A DNA stretch of 64,000 bases, from positions 682,001-746,000 of the forward strand of contig CAVVOG010000001.1 in the NCBI GenBank assembly GCA_963749895.1, written 5' to 3'. The stretch is from AC-51 sp963749895 (GTDB lineage Bacteria; Actinomycetota; UBA4738; HRBIN12). Below, piece by piece: positions 34,205-41,884 of the stretch. Position 1 is the first letter of the stretch; every line of letters starts with the position of its first letter. The notes under the pieces are model-generated. The model was not told the DNA's origin. It did no database searches and saw nothing but the letters and a program-made list of their open reading frames with translations. The translations under genes and the position numbers were made by a program.

Positions 34205-34267
34205 CCTGTGGGGCCCCTTTCGTCGGTCTATTCGCGGCTGCACCCCTGAACGGGGGACACGAGGGGA

Positions 34268-34297
34268 AGTATCGGGGGACCCCCGATGGCGGGACAA
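34268..34297 (-). promoter_or_regulatory. Putative promoter of peptide copy 2
   Basis: On the minus strand TTGTCC (34292-34297) and GATACT (34268-34273) are 18 bases apart. The -35 hexamer is the same as that of the first island kinase. The leader would be about 55-60 nt. Confidence 0.45.
34271..34287. promoter_or_regulatory. 17-bp perfect palindrome, candidate operator
   Basis: ATCGGGGGACCCCCGAT has eight-base arms around one central base. It fills much of the spacer and overlaps the -10 of the peptide 2 promoter, a position suited to repression. No second copy was seen near peptide 1. A small hairpin role in RNA is the alternative. Confidence 0.55.
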
Positions 34298-34386
34298 GGT
34301 CCTTCTTGGTTCTACGACGAATGGGGTATGCGGAACCGCCCGCAGAGGTGTGCCGAGAGGGGCGGCCGCCGTGGTGAAATCGAGGT

Positions 34387-35910
34387 ATGGCAGACGTGTC
34401 CGCCCGTCCGATGAGGCTCCGATCTCTCAACGCGGCCTCGGGTTTCGCGTTGGGTGTGATTCTGCCCACGCTGGGTGGGGTCGCATACGCGCTCTTCACG
34501 GATGTGGGGGCACTTGAGAAGAGCCTGGTGCTGTGGGTCCTTCTAGTTGCGATGGTCGAGCTTCTTCCCGCGCCGGCGTGGAGAGGGGTTCAGGTCAGTC
34601 TTGGGTTTCCGCTCCTCATCGCGGTAGCGGTTCTCTATGCCCCTCCTGCGGCGGCGCTTGCTGCCCTGCTCGGATCCTCAGACCCTCGTGAGTACCGAAA
34701 GGAGATCGCTCCCCTTACTGCGGTGTTCAATCGATGCCAGGTCGCACTGGCCGTGTGGGCAGCTTCGGCGGTCCTTCATGGGATCGCCGCGCCGGCAGAT
34801 CCAGTTGCGATGGGAACCGTAGGGCTCGCAGCTGCTTCGCTCCTGGCCTCGGCGGTTGACTATGCGATCAACATAACGCTCGTTTCGATTCTGGTGAGCC
34901 TGATCTACCGACTCTCTCCCTTCTCCGTTGTCCGGCAGCTCTCCAAGGGGTCGGAGTTCCTGGTCAGCTACATGGGGCTGGGCCTGCTTGGTGCAGCCAT
35001 GGCGATGCTCTATGTGGGGGAAAGGCCGTTGGGCTTTCTCTCCGTGTTCGTCGTGCTTGCGCCCCTTCTCTTTGCTCGTCAGATGTTCAGGAGGACTCAC
35101 GCGCTAGAAGAGGCGCACAGGGAACTTCAAGAGCGGGAGGAAATCCTCCGGGAACTCTCCAACACGATGGCGGAAGAACGAGCTGATGAGCGATTGAAGA
35201 TCGCTGGATATCTCCACGACGACCTTGCGCAGGTGCTGTTCCGGCTGAGCCTTCAAGTGGATATCGCCAAGAAGATGCTGGAGAAGGGCGACGTTCCCGA
35301 CCTCGCCGCTCAGCTGGAGAAGATCCGTGATTCCAAGCAGGACACTTCAGACCGCATCCGGGCCCTCATCCGGGACCTGCATCGTTCTCCGCTGGGGGCA
35401 AAAGGATTGGCTGAGGCCCTTGAGTCGTTCACGGACGAGGTTGGGCGTGATGCTGGCGTGCTGTTTCACCGGGACGTGCAGGAGGTTCCCCTTCCTGCGC
35501 CGATCGCCCTCCTTGTCTATCACGTTGCCCGCGAGGGGGTGATGAACGCGCTCAAGCACGCACGTGCAAGCGACATGTGGATTCAGGTCGCGGAGGAGGA
35601 TGACGAGATCGTTCTCCGTCTCAAGGACAACGGTGTGGGTTTCGATGTATCGGCGCCCGGGCCAGAGGGTCACTACGGGATGGCAATGATGCGCGAACGG
35701 GCGAAGGTGGGCGGTGGGTCGCTGAGTGTTGAGTCGACTCTCGGTGAGGGAACGACGATTACCGTCAAGTTCCCGATTGCCCTGCTCCAGCGGGAGCAGT
35801 CGACCGATAGCGGGCAGGCATCCGCCAGTGGTCAGGAGCATGCTTCCCGCGATAGGTCAGGAACCACAGAGCGAGAGGACGAGGGTTCGCACGACTCCGT
35901 CCCCGCATGA
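34387..35910 (+). CDS. Orphan sensor histidine kinase with multi-span sensor (HisKA_3), second copy
   Basis: A 507-residue kinase with the same plan as the kinase at 28465. The first 235 residues hold six to eight membrane spans with the shared pattern ALLGSSDPREYRKEIAPLTAVFNRCQVALAV. A coiled segment (HALEEAHRELQEREEILREL) leads to the H box ERLKIAGYLHDDLAQVLFRL, His near residue 276. The ATPase domain has AREGVMNALKHARA and KDNGVGFDVS, ending in GEGTTITVKFPI. A hydrophilic tail of about 45 residues extends beyond the catalytic domain and overlaps the DUF5317 gene on the other strand. There is no partner response regulator nearby. GAGG directly precedes the ATG. Confidence 0.9.
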   Translation: MADVSARPMRLRSLNAASGFALGVILPTLGGVAYALFTDVGALEKSLVLWVLLVAMVELLPAPAWRGVQVSLGFPLLIAVAVLYAPPAAALAALLGSSDPREYRKEIAPLTAVFNRCQVALAVWAASAVLHGIAAPADPVAMGTVGLAAASLLASAVDYAINITLVSILVSLIYRLSPFSVVRQLSKGSEFLVSYMGLGLLGAAMAMLYVGERPLGFLSVFVVLAPLLFARQMFRRTHALEEAHRELQEREEILRELSNTMAEERADERLKIAGYLHDDLAQVLFRLSLQVDIAKKMLEKGDVPDLAAQLEKIRDSKQDTSDRIRALIRDLHRSPLGAKGLAEALESFTDEVGRDAGVLFHRDVQEVPLPAPIALLVYHVAREGVMNALKHARASDMWIQVAEEDDEIVLRLKDNGVGFDVSAPGPEGHYGMAMMRERAKVGGGSLSVESTLGEGTTITVKFPIALLQREQSTDSGQASASGQEHASRDRSGTTEREDEGSHDSVPA

Positions 35911-36436
35911 CCTGAATCGTGAACCAGGCGACGCCAAGGTAGAGCAGGATGTCTCCGAACGAAAGGACGACGCTCGCTGGCGGCGGCACGGGGATGATGT
36001 CTCCCAGCGGAGCAAGGACGTCACCATCGGTCATCAGGTGGTGTTTGGGGCTCCCCTCGAAAGTCTGGCTCACGCCACGTGAGCCGGTGGCTTCCTCAAT
36101 TGCCCGGCCGCTTACCGGCATACCACCGTTCGCTGCCACCACGGCCAGGTTGAGCGTGAGCCCGAGTGCCATGAGGCCTGCTGCAGGGATCCAGCGGTTG
36201 ACGGCAAGGAACACAAGCAGCAGGAGGTATGAGACGAGGAGCATGGCAGTTCCGAGCAGGTTGAGGTCCATGCCCGTCGAGGAAGGCACTGGGAGTGCTT
36301 GAAGCGCGACGCCAGCGAATGCCAGGCCCCACCAGTTCACACGGACGTCTGCCAGTCTCCGAATCCTCCCTCCCGCAAGGAGGCCGACGACGACCGCGAC
36401 GAGGAGTACCGCGAGGATTGGGGAAGTCTGAGCCAT
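35765..36436 (-). CDS. DUF5317 family membrane protein
   Basis: A 223-residue protein with about five membrane spans, family DUF5317 (function unknown). Typical features are GLLAGGRIRRLADVRVNWWGLAFAG at the N-terminus, the NGGMPVSGRAIEEATG loop, the KHHLMTDGDVLAPLGDIIPVP segment and a final FGDILLYLGVAWF span. About 45 residues of hydrophilic tail follow and overlap the last 146 bases of the kinase gene on the opposite strand. Its start at 36436 faces the NERD-helicase gene. It is the last gene of the lower-GC stretch. Confidence 0.82.
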   Translation of the reverse strand: MAQTSPILAVLLVAVVVGLLAGGRIRRLADVRVNWWGLAFAGVALQALPVPSSTGMDLNLLGTAMLLVSYLLLLVFLAVNRWIPAAGLMALGLTLNLAVVAANGGMPVSGRAIEEATGSRGVSQTFEGSPKHHLMTDGDVLAPLGDIIPVPPPASVVLSFGDILLYLGVAWFTIQVMRGRSRANPRPLALWFLTYRGKHAPDHWRMPARYRSTAPAGAGQSGT

Positions 36437-36490
36437 GGCGCTCTATCCTCTCCCCTTTTCCAACATAGTCCAAGGTCGCAGGGGCTCGAT

Positions 36491-36496
36491 TAGCAT
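36491..36496 (+). promoter_or_regulatory. -10 hexamer TAGCAT for the NERD-helicase gene
   Basis: TAGCAT is six bases before GTG 36503, marking the return to leaderless-type promoters outside the island. Confidence 0.5.
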
Positions 36497-36502
36497 CCTC
36501 GC

Positions 36503-38188
36503 GTGGCGCGGATGGTCCCGTTCCCCATGCTCCCCACGGAGAGTTCCGCCGAACGACTCCTCTACGAAGCCCTCCTCGAGCAGCTCGACGAGCAGTACGT
36601 CGTCTTCCACTCCGTCGACTGGGCGCTCGCGGGCTCGGACGGTCGCCTCGAGCAGGGCGAAGCCGACTTCGTCGTGATCCACCCGGAGCACGGGCTGCTC
36701 GTGATCGAGGCCAAGGGCGGCGAGCTGACCTACGATCCGCGCACACGCCGGTGGACCCAAGGCGGCCGCTCCGGACGTCACGAGCTCAACGAGGACCCCT
36801 TCCACCAGGCTCGCGACGAGATGCATTCGCTCGTGCGGATCCTCGAGGCGCGGCCCCGATGGAGCGAGTGGCGGCCCTCGTTCGGCTACGCGGTCGCGGT
36901 ACCGCATTCGATCTACGACCGTGACGCGCACCCGGGCGCTCCGGCGGAGATCGTGATCGACCGCGACGATCTGGACGATCTCGCCCGACGGATCCCCGCG
37001 GTGATGCGGGTGTGGCAGCGGCCCGGCCGTCGCTTCGGGGAGTCCGGGATGCTCGCCGTCGAGCAGGCGCTCGGGTCGGCCGTCGAGGTGCGGACCCCGC
37101 TCAGGCTCCTGTTCCGTGAGGAGGACCGCACGATCGTCGAGCTCACCCAGGAGCAGGCGTGGACGCAGGCCTTCGTCCTGAATCGCAAGCGTGCGGTGGT
37201 GACGGGACCGCCCGGATCCGGCAAGACGCTGTTGGCGACCTCGATCGCGAGGCGGCTCGCCGAGGCCGGGACGAGGACCCTCCTGACGTGCTTCAACGTC
37301 CGGCTCGCGGAGCACCTCCGGTCGAGCGTCGAGGGGACGCCGAACCTCCACGTCGCCCACTTCCACCGCCTCTGCGCGGAGATCGCCGAGGAAGCAGGTC
37401 TGGAGATCCCGGCGCGTGCCGGCATCGACGATCGCACCTACTACGAGGAGCGTCTCCCGGAACTGCTGGAGCGCGGCGCGCGGGCGCTGGGTCCCCGCTA
37501 CGGCGCGATCGTCGTCGACGAGGCCCAGGACTTCCGCGCATGGTGGTGGCCGGCCCTGCTCGCACTTCACCACGAACCGGACCGCGGCACGCTGTACCTG
37601 TTCTCGGACGACTCACAGGTCCTCTACGAAGGTGGCGAGCTCCCGCTGGAGCCCGAGGACGTCCTTCCGCCATTGCCCCACAACCTCCGGAACACGCGCG
37701 CGATCGCCGAGTTCGTGTCGGTGTTCTTCGAGGCAGGTACCCGAGCCGGGGCCGCGAAGGGTCCGATCGGCCGTGACGTCGAGGTCCTCGACTACCGCGA
37801 CGAGGACGGTCTGGCCCGAACGCTCGAGGTCGTCTTGGCGAACCTGACGGCGTCGGAGGGCCTCGACCTTCAGGACATCGCGGTGCTCACCCCGTCGGGC
37901 AAGGAGAAGAGCCTGCTGTGGCGTCGTCGGCAGATCGGCGCGTTCACGCTGGCCGACGTCGTGCAGGACGACACGGTCCTGTGGTCGACGGTCCACGGGT
38001 TCAAGGGGCTCGAGCGCCCCGTCGTGATCCTGGCCGAGCTGGGGGAACGCCATCGGGAAGACATCGAACGGTACCTGCGGGTGGGGTGCTCCCGGGCACG
38101 GAACCACCTGATCGTCCTGGCGACCCCACCGCTCGCCGCGGAGATCAGACGCCGTGCTCCTCACGTGGCGGCGGCGGAGCCCGCATAG
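36503..38188 (+). CDS. NERD nuclease-domain SF1 helicase
   Basis: A 561-residue protein. The N-terminal NERD domain (about residues 10-150) carries the nuclease-like signature GEADFVVIHPEHGLLVIEAKGG (D...ExK). A UvrD-like helicase follows: Walker A GPPGSGKT near residue 235, LLTCFNVRLAEHL, motif II VVDEAQDF, then LPHNLRNTRAIAEF and a final STVHGFKGLERPVVIL with GCSRARNHLIVLATPP (motifs V and VI). NERD-helicase fusions are widespread and proposed to act on DNA, some in defence; the function is not established. There is no adjacent defence gene, so I treat it as a DNA-processing protein of unknown role. Confidence 0.9.
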   Translation: MARMVPFPMLPTESSAERLLYEALLEQLDEQYVVFHSVDWALAGSDGRLEQGEADFVVIHPEHGLLVIEAKGGELTYDPRTRRWTQGGRSGRHELNEDPFHQARDEMHSLVRILEARPRWSEWRPSFGYAVAVPHSIYDRDAHPGAPAEIVIDRDDLDDLARRIPAVMRVWQRPGRRFGESGMLAVEQALGSAVEVRTPLRLLFREEDRTIVELTQEQAWTQAFVLNRKRAVVTGPPGSGKTLLATSIARRLAEAGTRTLLTCFNVRLAEHLRSSVEGTPNLHVAHFHRLCAEIAEEAGLEIPARAGIDDRTYYEERLPELLERGARALGPRYGAIVVDEAQDFRAWWWPALLALHHEPDRGTLYLFSDDSQVLYEGGELPLEPEDVLPPLPHNLRNTRAIAEFVSVFFEAGTRAGAAKGPIGRDVEVLDYRDEDGLARTLEVVLANLTASEGLDLQDIAVLTPSGKEKSLLWRRRQIGAFTLADVVQDDTVLWSTVHGFKGLERPVVILAELGERHREDIERYLRVGCSRARNHLIVLATPPLAAEIRRRAPHVAAAEPA

Positions 38189-38214
38189 GTTCGGAGGCTC
38201 TCGCATAGGTTCGG
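38183..38214. repeat. Two 12-bp direct repeats with 20-bp period
   Basis: GCATAGGTTCGG occurs at 38183-38194 and 38203-38214. The first copy includes the TAG stop of the NERD-helicase gene; both lie just upstream of the -10 of the MpaB gene. A spacing of two helical turns suits a dimeric regulator. Confidence 0.6.
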
Positions 38215-38220
38215 GCTCGG

Positions 38221-38226
38221 TAGCCT
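38221..38226 (+). promoter_or_regulatory. -10 hexamer TAGCCT for the MpaB-family gene
   Basis: TAGCCT is six bases before ATG 38233. Confidence 0.5.
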
Positions 38227-38232
38227 CGAACC

Positions 38233-39105
38233 ATGAGCCCCGACCTCGGCTACTTCGGCCCGGACAGCGTGTCCTGGCGCGTCCATCGCGAGGTGACGGT
38301 CCTGTTCGGTGGGGCTCGCGCGTTGCTGATGCAGGCGGCTCATCCCCTGGTCGTGGCCGGCGCGAACCAGACGGGGATGTACGAGCGCGATCCCTGGAAG
38401 CGTCTGCAGCGCACGTTGATCCTGACCTACACAGTCACGTTCGGCTCGAAAGAGGAAGCCGACGCGGCCGCCGAGAAGATCAACCTCGTGCATACGCGGA
38501 TCAACGGCATCGACCCGGTCACCGGCAAGCGCTACGACGCGCTCGATCCGATCCTGCTCCTGTACGTGCACGCGTGCCTCGTCGACTCCGCGTTGCTGTT
38601 CGAGGAGCTGACGGTGGGGGAGCTCGATGACGAGGGGCGGGAGCGGTTCCACCGCGAACAGATGCTCGCCGCCGAGATGATGCTGGTCCCGCGGGATCTG
38701 ATCCCGCCGACGGTGCCGGCGCTCCGCGCCTGGCTCGCGGACTTCGAGGACCGGGGCGATCTGATGGTGACCGAGGGCGCCCGCCGCGTGTACGAACTGT
38801 TCCTCGACCCGCCGGAGGAAGCCGAATGGCGTCCGATCCTGCGCGGTGTCTCCCGCCTCGCGTTCGGGACGCTCTCGCCGCTGCTGCGGGAGATGTACGG
38901 GGTCCCGATGTCACCCGTCAAGCGGGCTGCGATGGCCGCGACGTTCGCGGGCATCCGCGTCGCTCGCCCCGCGCTCCCGCCGAAGTACCGCTACATCGCT
39001 CCGTACCAGGATTGGCTGCTGCGGAGCCGTGGTCTCACGCCGGACTCGGACGTGGACCGGGTGCGTCGGTCGCTGGGGATCCGCCTCGGCGCGCCGACCC
39101 GCTAG
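38233..39105 (+). CDS. MpaB/DUF2236 family protein (putative oxygenase)
   Basis: A 290-residue member of the DUF2236 family, which includes fungal MpaB and the rubber oxygenase Lcp as distant relatives. Conserved features are SVSWRVHREVTVLFGGARALLMQAAHPLV, the RDPWKRLQRTLILT-type stretch, VHTRINGIDPVTGKRYDALDP and LLYVHACLVDS. The His residues in AAHP, VHTRI and VHA are plausible metal or heme ligands. Actinobacteria carry many paralogues of unknown substrate. Its TAG stop forms the start of the -10 hexamer of the following HAD gene. Confidence 0.87.
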   Translation: MSPDLGYFGPDSVSWRVHREVTVLFGGARALLMQAAHPLVVAGANQTGMYERDPWKRLQRTLILTYTVTFGSKEEADAAAEKINLVHTRINGIDPVTGKRYDALDPILLLYVHACLVDSALLFEELTVGELDDEGRERFHREQMLAAEMMLVPRDLIPPTVPALRAWLADFEDRGDLMVTEGARRVYELFLDPPEEAEWRPILRGVSRLAFGTLSPLLREMYGVPMSPVKRAAMAATFAGIRVARPALPPKYRYIAPYQDWLLRSRGLTPDSDVDRVRRSLGIRLGAPTR

Positions 39106-39108
39106 TCT
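39103..39108 (+). promoter_or_regulatory. -10 hexamer TAGTCT overlapping the MpaB stop codon
   Basis: TAGTCT contains the TAG stop of the MpaB gene and is six bases before GTG 39115. Confidence 0.5.
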
Positions 39109-39114
39109 CCGGCC

Positions 39115-39893
39115 GTGGGCCGCGTGGACGGACTCCTGCTCGATCTCGACGGCGTGCTCATCGTGTCGTGGGAGCCGATCGACGGCGCCATCGAGGCGAT
39201 CGAACGCCTCCGCCGACGACCGGATCTCCGTTCCGGCTGATCACGAACACCACGACCCACTCACGTCGCGGACTGGCGGAGCGCCTCGGTGCGGCGGGGT
39301 TCGACGTCCGGGACGACGAGATCGTGACCGCGGTGACGGCGACCGCCGGCTACCTGCGTGAGCGACATCCCGGCGCCAGGGTGTTCGTGCTGACCGACGG
39401 CGATCCCGACGAGGACCTCGAGGGGGTACACCTCGCCGCTCGACCCGAGGATGCCGACGTGATGGTGATCGGCGGTGCGTCGGAGGCGTTCGACTACGAC
39501 GTCGTGAATCGCATCTTCCGGCGCGTGAAGGACGGGGCGGCGCTCGTGGGGATGCACCGGAACCTCTCGTGGAGGACCGAACGCGGGTGGGAGCTCGACG
39601 GGGGTGCGTACCTCGCCGGACTGGAGGAGGCGGCGGGCGTGCGTGCCGCGATCTGCGGCAAGCCGGCACCGGCGTTCTTCGAGGCCGCGCTCCACCTCCT
39701 GGGGGTCCCGGCGGGGCGAGCTGCGATGGTCGGCGACGACGTCGCGAGCGACGTGATGGGTGCGAAGGCCGTGGGGTGCACCGGGATCCTCGTCCGAACC
39801 GGGAAGTACCAGGAGGGCGACGAGCGGCGGGGGACCCCCGACGCCGTGCTCGGCGGGCTGCGTGACGTCCCGGGTTGGATCGCCGCCGACTGA
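39115..39893 (+). CDS. HAD-superfamily hydrolase, NagD-like class IIA (frameshifted)
   Basis: About 259 residues of a HAD-IIA phosphatase. Motif I is VDGLLLDLDGVL, with Asp-X-Asp. The next conserved segment, FRLITNTTTHSRRGLAERL (motif II, Thr/Asn), is in another frame. Motif III/IV is in AAICGKPAPAFFEAAL and AAMVGDDVASDVMGAKAVGCTGILVRTGKY. The first frame ends at TGA 39238; the change lies near 39222-39228, where one missing base separates RRRP from SPFRLITN. The 779-nt length is one short of a multiple of three. The substrate is unknown; NagD-like enzymes act on sugar or nucleoside phosphates. Confidence 0.87.
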
Positions 39894-39900
39894 GTCGGAC

Positions 39901-41823
39901 TCAGCCCTCGCGAACGATCGCCAGGACCTCTTCGCCGTAGCGTTCGAGCTTCGCGGGTCCCACGCCCGACACGGTCGCGAGCCCCGGCAGATCGGTCGGC
40001 TCGAGTTCGGCGATCGCGGCGAGCGTCGCGTCGTGGAACACGACGTAGGCGGGAACACCGTCGGCTCCTGCGCGAGCCTTCCGCCACGCCTTCAGCCGCT
40101 CGTAGAGCACACCGCCCGTCGGGGCCGTGACCACCGGCCGCTCGCGGGCGGGAGCGGCCGGCTCGCGGCGGACCCCGAGCTCCTCGAGGAACGGGCTGGG
40201 TCCCGTCCTGGGCTCGCGTGGCCAGGACAGCCACAGGTGCGTGCGGGCACGGGTGATGCCGACGTACAGGAGGCGGCGCTCCTCGTCGGGGTCGGCCTCG
40301 GCGCGGCGCGAACGGTAGGGCAGCTCGCCATCGAGCAGGCGAGGGAGGAAGACCGCATCGAACTCGAGGCCCTTCGAGCGGTGGTACGTCATCAACTGGA
40401 CGCCACGTCCCTGTCGCTGGGTCGTGAACCGGTGGGAGAGCTCCTCGACGAAGCCCGCGATCGATCCCTGAGTCCCATGCGCGGTCGCGTATTCCCCCGC
40501 CAACTGCCGGAGCCGACCGAGGTCGGCCTGGCGGGTGATCTCCTCGTCGACGTCGGGCGCTCCTTCGGGGTCGTACCCGAGCGTGTCGGTCACGGACCTG
40601 ATGGTCTCGGCCACCGGCACGTCGCCGGGGGCCCGGCGCACCCTCGACAGCACCGCCCGTGGTCCTGGGCGGCGCAGGAACGCCCCGTCGCGGACCTGGT
40701 ACGGCACCGACACCGCGGCGAAGGCCTCCTCGTAGGGCTCGGTCCGGGCGTTGATCCGGACCAGCACCGCGATCTCGTCCCACGGCACGCCGTCGGCGTG
40801 CAGCGATCGGCACGCATCCACGACCGCGGCGACCTCGGCGGGCGCGTCGGGCATGGCGCGTGCGGTCGGGTTCGGCCCCGGGTCACGCGTGGCCCGCAGC
40901 GACTTCTCGAACCCCCCGAGCTTCGGGGCGAGCGCGTTCGCGACCGCCAGCACCTGGGGGGACGAGCGGTAGTTCTCCTCGAGCCGCACGACCGTGGCGC
41001 GCGGGTATCGCGACGGGAACCCCAGCAGGTGCTCGGGCGACGCCCCGGTGAAGCCGTAGATCGTCTGGTAGTCGTCGCCCACCACGCAGACCTCGTCCCG
41101 GTCGCCGAGCCAGCGGTCGAGCAGCGCCTGTTGCAGAGGGTTCACGTCCTGGTACTCGTCGACGGTGAACGCGTGGAAGCGTTCACGGATCGCCGCCGCA
41201 GCATCGGCTCGCTCGGTGAACAGACGCACGGCCGAGCCCAGCAGGTCCTCGAAGTCGATCCGACCCGTGCGGGCCTTCCGCCGTTCGTAGCCGTCGAAGA
41301 CCCCGTGCATCAGCTCGGCCGGGATCGGAGGTTCGTGCCCCTCGGCGTCGAGGACCTCGAGGTACGCCGACGGGGTCACCATCCGGTTCTTGGCCCATTC
41401 GATCTCGCCGGCCAGCTCGCTGCGAGGAAGGAAGCGGTGCGGCGGAGGGAGCGCGTTCGCGAGCGAGGCGATCAACGGCGCCTTCGTGTCGAGCAGTTCA
41501 GGGAGCGGGGATCCCATGTGCGTCTGCCACAGCCGTGACAGCTGGGACAGCGCGGCCGCGTGGAAGGTCCGGGCCTCGACGCCGTCGACGCCCAGCGCCG
41601 CCAGGCGGGTCTTCAGCTCGTTCGCGGCCTTCTCGGTGAACGTCACCGCCAGGATTGACCGTGCCTCGAAGGCTCCGGTCGCCACCTGATACGCGATCCG
41701 GTGAGTGATCGTGGTCGTCTTGCCCGTGCCGGCGCCGGCCAAGATCGCGACCGGACCGCGGACGGCGGCCGCGGCCTCGCGTTGGGCGGCGTTCAGGGGC
41801 TCCAGGATGCGGTCGGGGTCCAC
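39901..41823 (-). CDS. UvrD/PcrA-like DNA helicase with HRDC domain (UvrD2-like)
   Basis: A 640-residue SF1 helicase. Walker A is LAGAGTGKTTT, then LAVTFTEKAANELKTRL, motif II FTVDEYQDVNP, VGDDYQTIYGFTGA, ENYRSSPQVLAVANAL, YHRSKGLEFDAVFLP and GITRARTHLWLSWP. The C-terminal 80 residues form an HRDC domain (LYERLKAWRKARAGADGVPAYVVFHDATL...LPGLATVSGVGPAKLERYGEEVL). Helicase plus HRDC is the layout of mycobacterial UvrD2, although the tetracysteine insert of that protein is not evident here. GTG 41823 is the start, six bases after TAGGCT. Confidence 0.9.
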   Translation of the reverse strand: MDPDRILEPLNAAQREAAAAVRGPVAILAGAGTGKTTTITHRIAYQVATGAFEARSILAVTFTEKAANELKTRLAALGVDGVEARTFHAAALSQLSRLWQTHMGSPLPELLDTKAPLIASLANALPPPHRFLPRSELAGEIEWAKNRMVTPSAYLEVLDAEGHEPPIPAELMHGVFDGYERRKARTGRIDFEDLLGSAVRLFTERADAAAAIRERFHAFTVDEYQDVNPLQQALLDRWLGDRDEVCVVGDDYQTIYGFTGASPEHLLGFPSRYPRATVVRLEENYRSSPQVLAVANALAPKLGGFEKSLRATRDPGPNPTARAMPDAPAEVAAVVDACRSLHADGVPWDEIAVLVRINARTEPYEEAFAAVSVPYQVRDGAFLRRPGPRAVLSRVRRAPGDVPVAETIRSVTDTLGYDPEGAPDVDEEITRQADLGRLRQLAGEYATAHGTQGSIAGFVEELSHRFTTQRQGRGVQLMTYHRSKGLEFDAVFLPRLLDGELPYRSRRAEADPDEERRLLYVGITRARTHLWLSWPREPRTGPSPFLEELGVRREPAAPARERPVVTAPTGGVLYERLKAWRKARAGADGVPAYVVFHDATLAAIAELEPTDLPGLATVSGVGPAKLERYGEEVLAIVREG

Positions 41824-41829
41824 CGCGCG

Positions 41830-41835
41830 AGCCTA
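41830..41835 (-). promoter_or_regulatory. -10 hexamer TAGGCT for the UvrD2-like gene
   Basis: TAGGCT is six bases before GTG 41823; the divergent TAGACT of the next gene lies 33 bases away. Confidence 0.5.
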
Positions 41836-41868
41836 CCCGTGTCGACCGACGCCGCGGCCGGCGGCTCG

Positions 41869-41874
41869 TAGACT
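41869..41874 (+). promoter_or_regulatory. -10 hexamer TAGACT for the small membrane protein gene
   Basis: TAGACT is ten bases before ATG 41885. Confidence 0.45.
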
Positions 41875-41884
41875 TCGCCACGTC

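Larger units (their letters stand above)
28407..36436. other. Compositional island: kinase-peptide-SARP-peptide-kinase locus
   Basis: From the first orphan kinase to the DUF5317 gene the base composition is clearly less GC-rich. Two 60-base lines counted by hand give 58% (28741-28800) and 57% (33301-33360), against 75% for one line in the photolyase gene (22021-22080). Codon choice is more varied, intergenic regions are longer, and real terminator hairpins appear. I found no integrase, tRNA or direct repeats at the ends, so transfer is suggested by composition only. Confidence 0.6.

Noticed and set aside
36096..36746. Minus-strand ORF of 216 codons between DUF5317 and the NERD gene
   Set aside because: Arg/Pro-rich translation that overlaps two recognisable genes; no supporting signal.
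38154..38232. Mobile-element end at the 12-bp direct repeats
   Set aside because: The two copies are only 8 bases apart with nothing between them, so they do not flank an element.
39238..39240. TGA in the HAD gene as a selenocysteine codon
   Set aside because: Reading through gives an unrelated sequence; the conserved motif continues in another frame, so this is a frameshift and not Sec insertion.
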